A DNA stretch of 64,000 bases, from contig ONEX01000008.1 in the NCBI GenBank assembly GCA_900316955.1, positions 62,001-126,000 on the forward strand, read 5' to 3'. A program made the position numbers and the translations under genes. Of the stretch, positions 45,401 through 52,440 are shown piece by piece. The notes under the pieces are model-generated. The model did no database searches. It had not been told where the DNA came from and saw only the letters and a program-made list of their open reading frames with translations. Each line of letters starts with the position of its first letter. Within the stretch, counting starts at the first letter, position 1. This DNA comes from an uncultured Bacteroidales bacterium (GTDB taxonomy: Bacteria > Bacteroidota > Bacteroidia > Bacteroidales > UBA932).

Positions 45401-45637
45401 CATCTCGTGGTAATCGTCGAAGTACTTGAAATCCCACGTCCCGTTCAGGTCCATGTAGTTCTCGCTCTCCCGGAAACTCTTGGACAGCGCGCCGGACCGG
45501 CTGGTGAACCAGACCGCCTCCGTGCGCTGGGTTTCGGCGTTCACGTTCGTCACGTCCACGTCCTGCCAGTAAGGCAGGTTCTGGGCGGCGGCAAAGACCG
45601 GGAGCAACAGGGCGAGAAATATCGGTATATTTTTCAT
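42497..45637 (-). CDS. GH2 beta-galactosidase (LacZ-type), secreted
   Basis: A 1046-residue protein of LacZ-like length with signal MKNIPIFLALLLPVFAAAQ. Domain order: sugar-binding jelly roll (NGTWDFKYFDD, PGNWEVQGHGVAIYTN), Ig-like domain, TIM barrel with acid/base SLGNEAGNGVNFYEAY and nucleophile VPSEYAHAMGNS followed by GGFIWDWVDQGLYD, and a C-terminal Bgal_small_N-type domain (FRGPTDNDYGNNQPYRAYAWK-like, seen as FWRGPTDNDYGNNQPY). Near residue 813 the in-frame PELVEGPP is encoded by a REP-like repeat (43194-43222). A beta-galactosidase active on a glycan also carrying fucose fits its operon. Confidence 0.92.
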   Translation of the reverse strand: MKNIPIFLALLLPVFAAAQNLPYWQDVDVTNVNAETQRTEAVWFTSRSGALSKSFRESENYMDLNGTWDFKYFDDYHEMVRYQGTDWDRIQVPGNWEVQGHGVAIYTNIPYDFCPKDPQPPVLPEVFPAAIYHRTFTVPDGWKGRTVFLNLAGIKSGAYVYVNGKEIGYSEDSKSLARFDITTALREGDNDLTLKVFRYTTASWLECQDFWRISGIERDVYLSSEKTPARFDFSVVSTLDPTLTKGVFQLKMRSSARAEVFYELLDKNGETVADAIYDFTGELTTAADTIPDVRKWSAETPELYTLLLKVNGEYTRFHVGFRRIEIATVKDGERDVKALLVNGQPVKFKGVNMHEHNPYTGHYQTRENILEDLKLMKMANINAIRTCHYPQPREFYELCDSLGFYVYDEANIESHGMGYKLDRTLGNNAAWQAKHLDRVLNMYHRTANYPCVTILSLGNEAGNGVNFYEAYRVLKALEKDGQNRPVCYERAEREWNTDMLVPQYPGADWFARMGERESGRPVVPSEYAHAMGNSTGSLDLQWEQIYAHTHLQGGFIWDWVDQGLYDAEKGWTYGGDYGVDAPSDANFLCNGIVNPDRNPHPGYYEVKHVYQDIVITGVAPEEGRYAIQNRFYFKDLTDYSVRWRIERDGKPVRKGRLSFSTPAQSSEEFTVEIPKRKLRKRGEYRIFFETETARALPLLAKGTVVAADEVLVKDTGAPKDYKSRRPAEVTESESEIRLEAGNGVLVFDKALGIVRSYTYKGNNLFDPDFGLRPNFWRGPTDNDYGNNQPYRAYAWKEASQAFQLKAAPELVEGPPSTIRVTYALPGGCTMAVDYTLLSGGLLKIAAAFHGAEKKPVDIPSIGFRFRVKENDFRYFGRGPVENYIDRNTGTFKSVFTAKASDEFYPYVRPQETGHHTETEWLATKPLTIVADGSFEFSALRHSVEDLDSEESGQPFQWTNFDTPPVHDEEEAAKYHKRHQTHLCDVPDRDFTEICIDGAASGVGGYDSWGSRPEPARTVWSNEDRSFTFTLVPTRARKTEKAVTYRY
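43194..43222. repeat. REP-like palindromic element inside the GH2 gene
   Basis: Eight-base arms GGCGGCCC and GGGCCGCC flank TTCGACAAGCTCA. The core CCCTTCGACAAGCTCAGGG (43199-43217) occurs again as its exact reverse complement at 55132-55150. Confidence 0.65.
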
Positions 45638-45639
45638 AA

Positions 45640-47967
45640 TCAGTAGGTTATCGTTTCGGTGAGGCGGATGTCCTCGGAGGAGGCGCCCACCTGGAGGAGG
45701 AAGTCGCCGCGCTCGATGACGGTGTCGCCGGCGGCGTTCACGAGCGAGAACGCATCGGCCCCGAGCTTCAGGGTGACGGGAACGGTCTCGCCGGCCTTGA
45801 TGAAGACGCGGTCGAAGGCGCGGAGCTGCTTTCGCGGCCGGACGGTGGAAGCAAGCGGGTCCACGACATACAGCTGGACCACCTCGTCACCGTCGCGGGA
45901 GCCGGTGTTCTTCACGTTGACGGTCACTTCCACGTCAGGAACGCGGCCGGAGACGGTGAGGCCGGAATATTCGAAGGTCGTGTAGCTCAGGCCGTAGCCG
46001 AAGGGGTAAAGCGGATCGGCGGACATCTCCACGTAGTCGTGTCCGCGCGGATTCTTCTTGTTGTAATAGACCGGGAGCTGGCCCGCGTCGCGGGGAACGC
46101 TCACGGGGAGGCGTCCGGCCGGGTTGTAGTCCCCGAACAGGACGTCGGCCAGGGCCGTGCCGCCCTCGCCGCCGGGGTACCACATCGTCAGGAGGGCGTC
46201 GGCCTTCTCCGCGGCCCATTTCTTGTCCAGCGGTCGGCCTTCGACATACACCACCACGACGGGTTTCCCGACGGAACGCACGGCCTTCAGGAGCTCGTTC
46301 TGCAGGCCGAGGAGATCCAGCGACGCGCGGTCGAAGCCTTCGCCTGCCTCCATGTCGGAGACGGATTCCTCGTCCACGACGGCCGCGCCGGTGTCGATGT
46401 ACTTGGTCTTGAAGTCGCGGGCGGAGGAGCCGCCCACTACGACCACGGCGACATCGGACAGCATCGTGGCGACGAGCGCCTGCGCGATGGAGGAGTGTTC
46501 CTTGTCGCGGACGGCGCAGCCTTTCACGTAATGGACATCGATGCCCTTGGCTTCGAGGCCTTCCTTCATCGTGACCACGTGGTCCTCCGCCTGCGGGGCG
46601 GTGTAGTCGCCGAGCTGGTTGTACTGGTTGTCGGCGTTCGGGCCGATGAGGGCGACGGTCATGCCCTTCGAGAGCGGCAGGACGCCGTTGTTCTTGAGGA
46701 GGACGACGCCTTCCCGGGCGGCCTGCGCGGCCACTTCGATATGCTCGGGGGTGCGGACGAGGCCGGCGGCCGCGGTTTCATCGACATAGGGGTGGTCGAA
46801 CAGGCCCGCCTCGAACTTGCGGACGAGGACGCGCTTCACGGCGCGGTCCAGGACGGCCTTGCTCACGCGGCCCTTCTCCACGGATTCCTTCAGCAGCGAG
46901 AAGCAGTTCGCGCCCAGGTCCACGTCCACGCCGGCGTTCAGCGACAGCTCGCCGGCTTCCTGCTTGTCAGCGGCGACCTTGTGGTCCCGGGCGAGGCCGT
47001 CGATGCTCTCCAGGTCGCTGACCACGAATCCCTTGAAGCCCCACTCGTCGCGCAGGACGCCGGTCAGGAGCTCCGGGTTGCAGGTGGTGGGGATCCCGTC
47101 CAGGGAGTTGTAGGAGGTCATCACGGACAGGGCGCCCGCGTCGATGGCGGACTTGAAAGTGGGCAGGATGTTCTCCTTCAGGTCGCGCATCCCGATGATG
47201 GACGGGTTGCCGTTATGGCCGCCCTCCGGGACGCCGTAGGCGACGAAATGCTTGAGGGTGGAGACCACGCCCTTCGAGGAAGTGCCCCGCACCATCGCGG
47301 AAGCCATTTCCGAGGTCAGGTGGACATCCTCGCCGTAGGTTTCTTCCACGCGGGACCAGCGCGGCTCGCGGGCCAGGTCGATGACCGGGCCGTAGCCGAT
47401 GGTCGCCCCCTGCGCCTGCAGTTCCGTGCCGATGGTCTCGCCCACGAGCTCCACCAGTTCCGTGTCCCAGGTCGATGCCAGGCCGATCGAGGTGGGGAAC
47501 ACCGTCGTGCCGATGGCCATGTGCCCGTGCGGCGCCTCCTCGGCGAGGAGGATGGGGATCCCGAGCCGGGTCGAGTCCATCGCGTAGCGCTGCAACGCGT
47601 TATAGGCCTTCGCGGCGAGCGTGGGATCCAGTCCGTTCTCCAGCGTCTTCTTCGTCCACGGATCGGCCCGGAACGTGGCCCAGAGCATGCCTCCGTGCTG
47701 GTTCTGGATGAAGTCGCGGTATTGGTCGGAGATGGTGACGCTGTCGGCCGACACCTTGTCATACATCGGCCAGCCCAGCGGGCAGATGAGCTGTCCGAGC
47801 TTCTCCTCGACGGTCATCCGCTTCAGCAGGTCGTCGGCCCGCTCCTCCGCGGAGCGGTTTGCATCTTTATACAGCGAAGTCTTGCCACTGCATCCCGCGA
47901 GGACAAGCAGGGCGGCGGCCAGCGAAAGGCCGGCCGCCGCCGCGGGGATGAACAGTCTTCTCATCAT
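45640..47967 (-). CDS. GH3 beta-glucosidase (BglX-like) lipoprotein
   Basis: A 775-residue GH3 enzyme with a lipoprotein signal (ending LLVLAGC). It shows RADDLLKRMTVEEKLGQL, the barrel motifs GYGPVIDLAREPRWSRVEETYGED and LKHFVAYGVPEGGHN, the nucleophile segment FVVSDLESIDGL (Asp; Leu replaces the more common Trp), the alpha/beta sandwich with REGVVLLKNNGVLPLS and a C-terminal fibronectin III-like domain (YPFGYGLSYTTFEYSGLTV). Full-length family architecture. Substrate could be beta-glucoside, beta-xyloside or similar. It lies 2 bp from GH2 and 3 bp from GH43. Confidence 0.9.
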   Translation of the reverse strand: MMRRLFIPAAAAGLSLAAALLVLAGCSGKTSLYKDANRSAEERADDLLKRMTVEEKLGQLICPLGWPMYDKVSADSVTISDQYRDFIQNQHGGMLWATFRADPWTKKTLENGLDPTLAAKAYNALQRYAMDSTRLGIPILLAEEAPHGHMAIGTTVFPTSIGLASTWDTELVELVGETIGTELQAQGATIGYGPVIDLAREPRWSRVEETYGEDVHLTSEMASAMVRGTSSKGVVSTLKHFVAYGVPEGGHNGNPSIIGMRDLKENILPTFKSAIDAGALSVMTSYNSLDGIPTTCNPELLTGVLRDEWGFKGFVVSDLESIDGLARDHKVAADKQEAGELSLNAGVDVDLGANCFSLLKESVEKGRVSKAVLDRAVKRVLVRKFEAGLFDHPYVDETAAAGLVRTPEHIEVAAQAAREGVVLLKNNGVLPLSKGMTVALIGPNADNQYNQLGDYTAPQAEDHVVTMKEGLEAKGIDVHYVKGCAVRDKEHSSIAQALVATMLSDVAVVVVGGSSARDFKTKYIDTGAAVVDEESVSDMEAGEGFDRASLDLLGLQNELLKAVRSVGKPVVVVYVEGRPLDKKWAAEKADALLTMWYPGGEGGTALADVLFGDYNPAGRLPVSVPRDAGQLPVYYNKKNPRGHDYVEMSADPLYPFGYGLSYTTFEYSGLTVSGRVPDVEVTVNVKNTGSRDGDEVVQLYVVDPLASTVRPRKQLRAFDRVFIKAGETVPVTLKLGADAFSLVNAAGDTVIERGDFLLQVGASSEDIRLTETITY

Positions 47968-47970
47968 TCT

Positions 47971-49419
47971 TTATCTGTCACGGAAGTTCCACTTGCAGTT
48001 GTCGCTCGAGAAATCGAAGTCGCCCATCGCGACGGTGCTGTCGCCGGTGCTCAGGAGGCAGCGCTGCTTTCCGCATTTGCAGGCCACCTTGGTCAGGATG
48101 CGGAAGGTGCCGTCGGTGAGCTGTTCGATGCGCCAGAGTTCGTTGTCGGCGCCGGTGTAGGCCGGAACGGCCATGAGTTCGCCGTCCTCGTCCACGGCCA
48201 GGGCCCGCTCGGTGCCGGCGATGGTGATCTTGTAGTACGGAGCGCCGAGGTAGCCGCCCTTGTCGGGCACGGCCGTGACGGTCCAGCGCTGGTGCGGACG
48301 GAACATGTAGTCGCCCGCGCGGACGGGAATCTCGCCGGCGGGCCAGCGGTCCTCCACCTCCTCGAGCGTCTGCTCGGCCAGGGAGACGACGGGTTCGTTG
48401 GGATCGATGCGGAAGGCCCGCATTCCGCCCTGCTGGCGCACGAAGTCGACGGCGAGCTCCAGCGCGTACCCGCGGCGCTCGGATTCGATCTCGTAGGTCC
48501 CTTCCTTGAACGGGTCGGCCGCCACCGGCCAGCCGTTCTTCCAGAGCAGGGAGCGCACGGCGAGGACGCTGCGGCCGCTGCGGTTGTAGTCCGCCTCGTA
48601 GTGGAAGGACATCTTCTCCACGCCCTCTTCCTCGACGTACCAGCCGAAGTGGCCGGGACCGGTGGCGCGGTTGCCCGCGGACAGGACCATCTTGCCGCCG
48701 CCCTGGAGCATGTCGCGGCCCATGTTGTCCAGATACGGGCCGGTCACGCTGCGGGAACGGCCGCAGACGATGTTGTAGGTGGAGTTGACGCCGTCGCAGC
48801 AGGTGCCGTGGGTGCCCAGCAGGTAGTACCAGCCGTCCTTGTACATCAGGGCCGTGGCCTCGCAGTCGATGGCGATGTCGACGGCCTGGTTGCCGGCGAC
48901 CCGCTTGCCCGTCTCGGGATCCAGCTCGACGATGCGGATGGCGCCGAAGTAGGTGCCGTACGAGCACCAGAGGCGTCCGGTGGTGGGATCGAGCAGGAAG
49001 GCCGGGTCGATGGCCCAGCAGTCTTCGTCATCTCCCGCCCAGGCCACGAGTTCGGGCTCGGTGTAGCCGAAGTCGGGGGACTGGGGATCCAGGGTCTTGG
49101 TCCACATGGTGGTGACGTTGCCGCGGGTCTTGCCTTCGGTGCCGGGATAGCCGGCGCTGTAGGACACGAGGTAGCGGTCGCCGATCTTGATGACGTCCGG
49201 GGCCACGCCGCCGCCGGTGCGGACGGCGCCGTCATGCCAGGTCCAGCCGTCCTCCGAGATGAGGCCGCCGGCGCCTGTGCCGAAAGTATAGTATTTGCCG
49301 TCGCACTTGACGATCGTGGACGGGTCGTGGATGTAGACGTTGCCGATCTGGGCCGCAGCGGGAATCGCATACAGGGCCGTCAGGAGGAAGACGATGAGGT
49401 AGAGAGCGATCTTTTTCAT
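47971..49419 (-). CDS. GH43-family glycosidase with C-terminal beta-trefoil-like region
   Basis: A 482-residue secreted protein (MKKIALYLIVFLLTALYAIPAAAQ). The GH43 five-bladed propeller occupies about 28-310, with the catalytic triad regions YIHDPSTIVKCDGKYYTFGT (Asp base), CWAIDPAFLLD (Asp) and DCEATALMYKDGWYYLL (Glu). The layout resembles endo-1,5-arabinanase-type members. Residues about 370-482 look like a ricin-type or RICIN_2 beta-trefoil (RPHQRWTVTAVP, ALAVDEDGELMAVPAYTGADN, ELWRIEQL). Specificity between arabinan, xylan and galactan cannot be decided. It is the second gene of its operon. Confidence 0.85.
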   Translation of the reverse strand: MKKIALYLIVFLLTALYAIPAAAQIGNVYIHDPSTIVKCDGKYYTFGTGAGGLISEDGWTWHDGAVRTGGGVAPDVIKIGDRYLVSYSAGYPGTEGKTRGNVTTMWTKTLDPQSPDFGYTEPELVAWAGDDEDCWAIDPAFLLDPTTGRLWCSYGTYFGAIRIVELDPETGKRVAGNQAVDIAIDCEATALMYKDGWYYLLGTHGTCCDGVNSTYNIVCGRSRSVTGPYLDNMGRDMLQGGGKMVLSAGNRATGPGHFGWYVEEEGVEKMSFHYEADYNRSGRSVLAVRSLLWKNGWPVAADPFKEGTYEIESERRGYALELAVDFVRQQGGMRAFRIDPNEPVVSLAEQTLEEVEDRWPAGEIPVRAGDYMFRPHQRWTVTAVPDKGGYLGAPYYKITIAGTERALAVDEDGELMAVPAYTGADNELWRIEQLTDGTFRILTKVACKCGKQRCLLSTGDSTVAMGDFDFSSDNCKWNFRDR

Positions 49420-49429
49420 GGCGTGCGGA

Positions 49430-50143
49430 TTATTGGTTGGTGACGGTGAAGTTCGTGTACGGGCGGCCCGCTCCGTCGAGGAAGCGGACGCAGAAGTCGC
49501 TCATGCCCGGGCCGTTGATGACGGCGCCCCGGAGGACGTGGCGGCCGGCCTTGAGGGTGATCCGGCGGGAGACGCAGTCGTCCACCACCATGCGGCGGTC
49601 GCCGGACAGGAGGAGGGCTTCCTCGCCGTCGATCCACCACTTGGAACCGGAATTGGAGCCGACGGAAAGGCGTACGGTGACGTCTTCGGGGATGTTGAGC
49701 ACGGTTACGGCCAGGTAGAGCGCCTCGGTCGGATGCAGGCCGAGGCCGGTGGCGAAGCGGTAGAGCTTCACGTTGTAGCGCTTGCTGTCATAGCAGTGCC
49801 AGGCGAGCCTGGTCTTCTTGTCCAGCTTGACCTTCTGTCCGTCCTTCGGGACGATGGTCATCTGGTCCGGGAAGTGGATTTTCGCGAATTCGTCGTTCAG
49901 GTAGCTGTCGTCGAAGATGGCGTTGGTGCGGATCTCCGGCTTGGCGATGGGCTCCAGGAGCGACCAGCGGCGGATGAAGCCGTCGGCGTCCGGGGTGGCG
50001 GGAGCGACGCCCGCGGGGGCGAAGTAGTCCTCCAGGACGGGCTTGTGGTAAGAGAGGTCCAGCTGGGCGTGGGCGGGCAGCGCCGCGAAAAGGCCCAGGG
50101 CGAGGGCGGAAACGAAGAGCCGCCGGAAAAAGGTCATGGACAT
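49430..50143 (-). CDS. Secreted beta-sandwich protein of unknown function, first gene of the GH43-GH29 operon
   Basis: A 237-residue protein with a cleavable signal (FRRLFVSALALGLFAALPAHA). The mature part is beta-rich; the segment VRLSVGSNSGSKWWIDGEEAL with ITLKAGRHVLRGAVING resembles PA14-like or acetylxylan-esterase-associated sandwich domains that bind carbohydrate, but I do not recognise it firmly. The start at 50143 (or 50137, second Met) is about 36 bp after a -7 element on the minus strand (50187-50180). It lies 10 bp before the GH43 gene and probably helps that enzyme. Confidence 0.65.
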   Translation of the reverse strand: MSMTFFRRLFVSALALGLFAALPAHAQLDLSYHKPVLEDYFAPAGVAPATPDADGFIRRWSLLEPIAKPEIRTNAIFDDSYLNDEFAKIHFPDQMTIVPKDGQKVKLDKKTRLAWHCYDSKRYNVKLYRFATGLGLHPTEALYLAVTVLNIPEDVTVRLSVGSNSGSKWWIDGEEALLLSGDRRMVVDDCVSRRITLKAGRHVLRGAVINGPGMSDFCVRFLDGAGRPYTNFTVTNQ

Positions 50144-50167
50144 AAGTGAAACGATTGGTTTAGTCGG

Positions 50168-50200
50168 TTGTCATTCACACAAAGATAATGATTATATTTG
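50168..50200 (+). promoter_or_regulatory. Promoter of rnr
   Basis: A TTG (50168-50170) and a perfect -7 box TATATTTG (50193-50200) lie 22 bases apart. Transcription should begin near 50204-50209, which makes the ATG at 50205 almost leaderless and favours the ATG at 50220. Confidence 0.6.
50180..50187 (-). promoter_or_regulatory. -7 element of the divergent glycosidase operon
   Basis: TATCTTTG on the minus strand, 36 bp upstream of the 50143 start. It lies between the -33 and -7 elements of the rnr promoter, so the two promoters overlap and may compete. Confidence 0.55.
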
Positions 50201-50219
50201 CATAATGAAAGGAAAATCT

Positions 50220-52439
50220 ATGAGCAAAAGAAGAGGCGACCGGGCCCGTAACCGGAAAGAACTGGGACAGAAGCGGCAGAAGAAAGTACGAGTCGTCCCC
50301 GAATACGTGGGAACGGCGATGATGTCCCGGGAGGGATTCGTGTTCGTACGCATTGAAGGACAGGAGGAAGACGTTTTCGTCAAGGCCTCCAAGACCCGGG
50401 GCGCCCTGCACGGGGACACCGTGCGGGTGGCGGTCACCCAGGAGCGGGAAGGCAATGTCCGGCGCCGCAGCGGCGAGATCATCGCCATCCTCGAGCGTTC
50501 CAAGAAGCCCTTCGTGGGCATTCTCCATATCGTCGGGAAGCAGGCCTGGGTGCTGATGTCTTCCAAGACGATGCCCTATGACATCTCGGTTCCCATTCCG
50601 GAAGGCGGCGTGCGCGGCATGAAGGTCGCGGCCGTCGTGGACGAGTGGCCGCGCGGCGAAGCGGGCCCCGTCGGCCACGTCGTGGACGTGCTGGGCATGC
50701 CTGGCGAAAACAATACCGAGATGCACGCCATCCTGGCGGAGTTCGGTCTTCCGTACAAGTTCGACAAGGCCGTGGAGAACGCCGCGGACGCCATTTCCGA
50801 CGAGATCACCGACAAGGACCGCGCCGGCCGCAAGGATTTCCGGAAGACTCTCACCTTCACCATCGACCCGGCCGATGCGAAGGACTACGACGACGCCCTG
50901 TCGTTCCGCAAGCTGGACAACGGCAACTACGAGGTGGGCGTCCATATCGCCGACGTCTCGTACTACGTGAAGCCCGGGACGCCGGTGGACGCCGAGGCCC
51001 AGGCCCGCGGCACCTCCGTCTATCTGGTGGACCGCACCGTGCCCATGCTGCCGGAGAAACTCTCCAACAAGCTGTGCTCCCTGCGCCCGCACGAGGAGAA
51101 GCTCACCTTCTCCGCCGTGTTCGAGATCACCCCGCTCGCGAAGGTCATCAACCCCTGGTTCGGCCGGACGGAAATCATTTCCGACTACCGGTTCTCCTAC
51201 GAGCTGGCCCAGGCCATCATCGACGCCGGGGACCACGCGATGGTCGAACAGTTCGGCGAAGGCTCGGAATGCGGTATCGTCCCGGACGAGGTGAAGGAAG
51301 CCGTCCTCACCCTCAACAAACTGGCCCTGAAGCTGCGCAAGAAGCGTTTCGCCGCCGGCGCCGTCAGCTTCGACCGCCCCGAAATGAAGGTCGACATCGA
51401 CGAGAACGGCAAGCCCATCGCCGTGCGGCAGAAGTTCTCCAAGGAAGCCAACTGGCTCATCGAGGAGTTCATGCTCCTGGCGAACAAGAACGTGGCGGAG
51501 TACGTCGCCTCGGGCGGCAAGATGGGCGGCAAGGCCCTCTCCAACGCCAAGACTTTCGTCTACCGTGTCCACGACGAGCCCAACCTCGAGAAAGTGACCG
51601 GCCTGCGCGAGTTCGCCGGCAACCTGGGCTACAAGATGGGCCCCATCGGCAGCGGCAAGGACATCGCCCTCTCGCTGAACAACCTCCTGGCCGACGCCAA
51701 GGAGAAGCCGGAGCTGGGCGCCATCCAGATCCTGGCGCTCCGGTCCATGGCCAAGGCCTGCTACAGCACCGACAACATCGGCCATTACGGCCTGGCCTTC
51801 AAGTTCTACACGCATTTCACCTCCCCGATCCGCCGCTATCCGGACCTGATGGTCCACCGCCTGCTGGCGATGTACCTCCGCGGGGCCGATTCACAGTCCC
51901 TGGACTATTACACCGCCCAGTGCAAGCACGCCTCCGAACGGGAGGTGGTCGCCGCCGAGGCCGAGCGCGAGAGCGTCAAGTACAAGCTCGTGGAGTTCAT
52001 GGAGGACAAGGTGGGCCAGGAGTTCGACGGCCACGTGTCCGGCGTCACCCAGTGGGGCATCTACGTGGAGATCGAGCCCACCAAGATCGAGGGCATGATC
52101 CCGTACCGGACCATCCGGTCGGACTTCTACGACTTCGACGAGGACCACTACCGCGCCGTCGGCCGGCGCAAGCACGGCGTCATCAAGCTCGGCGACCCGC
52201 TCCGCATCCGCGTCAAGGGCACCAACCTGGAACAGAAGCTCCTGGACTACGAGCTCGTGGAGCCGGAACACGAAAACGACCCCGTGCCCTCCGAGGACGA
52301 ATACATCGAATCCCTCACCGAGGCCCCGATGCCCAACCGGCCGCGCAAGCCCGGCCGGGCGGCCAGGAAAGGCTCCTCGACGCCCCGGAAGGGGGCGTTG
52401 AAGGCCGAGCGGGAAAAACTGAAGAAGGGCCGGAAATAA
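50220..52439 (+). CDS. rnr: Ribonuclease R
   Basis: A 739-residue RNase II/R-family exoribonuclease. Order: basic N-terminus (MSKRRGDRARNRKELGQK), cold-shock domains (about 30-190), the RNB catalytic domain with TFTIDPADAKDYDDALSF (metal-binding Asp cluster) and FTHFTSPIRRYPDLMVHR (seen as YTHFTSPIRRYPDLMVHR), an S1 domain (EFDGHVSGVTQWGIYVEIE) and a Lys/Arg-rich tail (RPRKPGRAARKG). The tail is typical of RNase R. The ATG at 50220 is preceded by AAAGGA and fits the promoter; 50205 is an alternative. It degrades structured RNA 3' to 5'. It converges on the oxidoreductase gene with a 1-bp gap. Confidence 0.93.
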   Translation: MSKRRGDRARNRKELGQKRQKKVRVVPEYVGTAMMSREGFVFVRIEGQEEDVFVKASKTRGALHGDTVRVAVTQEREGNVRRRSGEIIAILERSKKPFVGILHIVGKQAWVLMSSKTMPYDISVPIPEGGVRGMKVAAVVDEWPRGEAGPVGHVVDVLGMPGENNTEMHAILAEFGLPYKFDKAVENAADAISDEITDKDRAGRKDFRKTLTFTIDPADAKDYDDALSFRKLDNGNYEVGVHIADVSYYVKPGTPVDAEAQARGTSVYLVDRTVPMLPEKLSNKLCSLRPHEEKLTFSAVFEITPLAKVINPWFGRTEIISDYRFSYELAQAIIDAGDHAMVEQFGEGSECGIVPDEVKEAVLTLNKLALKLRKKRFAAGAVSFDRPEMKVDIDENGKPIAVRQKFSKEANWLIEEFMLLANKNVAEYVASGGKMGGKALSNAKTFVYRVHDEPNLEKVTGLREFAGNLGYKMGPIGSGKDIALSLNNLLADAKEKPELGAIQILALRSMAKACYSTDNIGHYGLAFKFYTHFTSPIRRYPDLMVHRLLAMYLRGADSQSLDYYTAQCKHASEREVVAAEAERESVKYKLVEFMEDKVGQEFDGHVSGVTQWGIYVEIEPTKIEGMIPYRTIRSDFYDFDEDHYRAVGRRKHGVIKLGDPLRIRVKGTNLEQKLLDYELVEPEHENDPVPSEDEYIESLTEAPMPNRPRKPGRAARKGSSTPRKGALKAEREKLKKGRK

Positions 52440-52440
52440 T

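Noticed and set aside
46039-49443. An 1134-codon plus-strand open frame
   Set aside because: Antisense to the GH3 and GH43 genes, which have complete catalytic motifs; its own sequence matches nothing.
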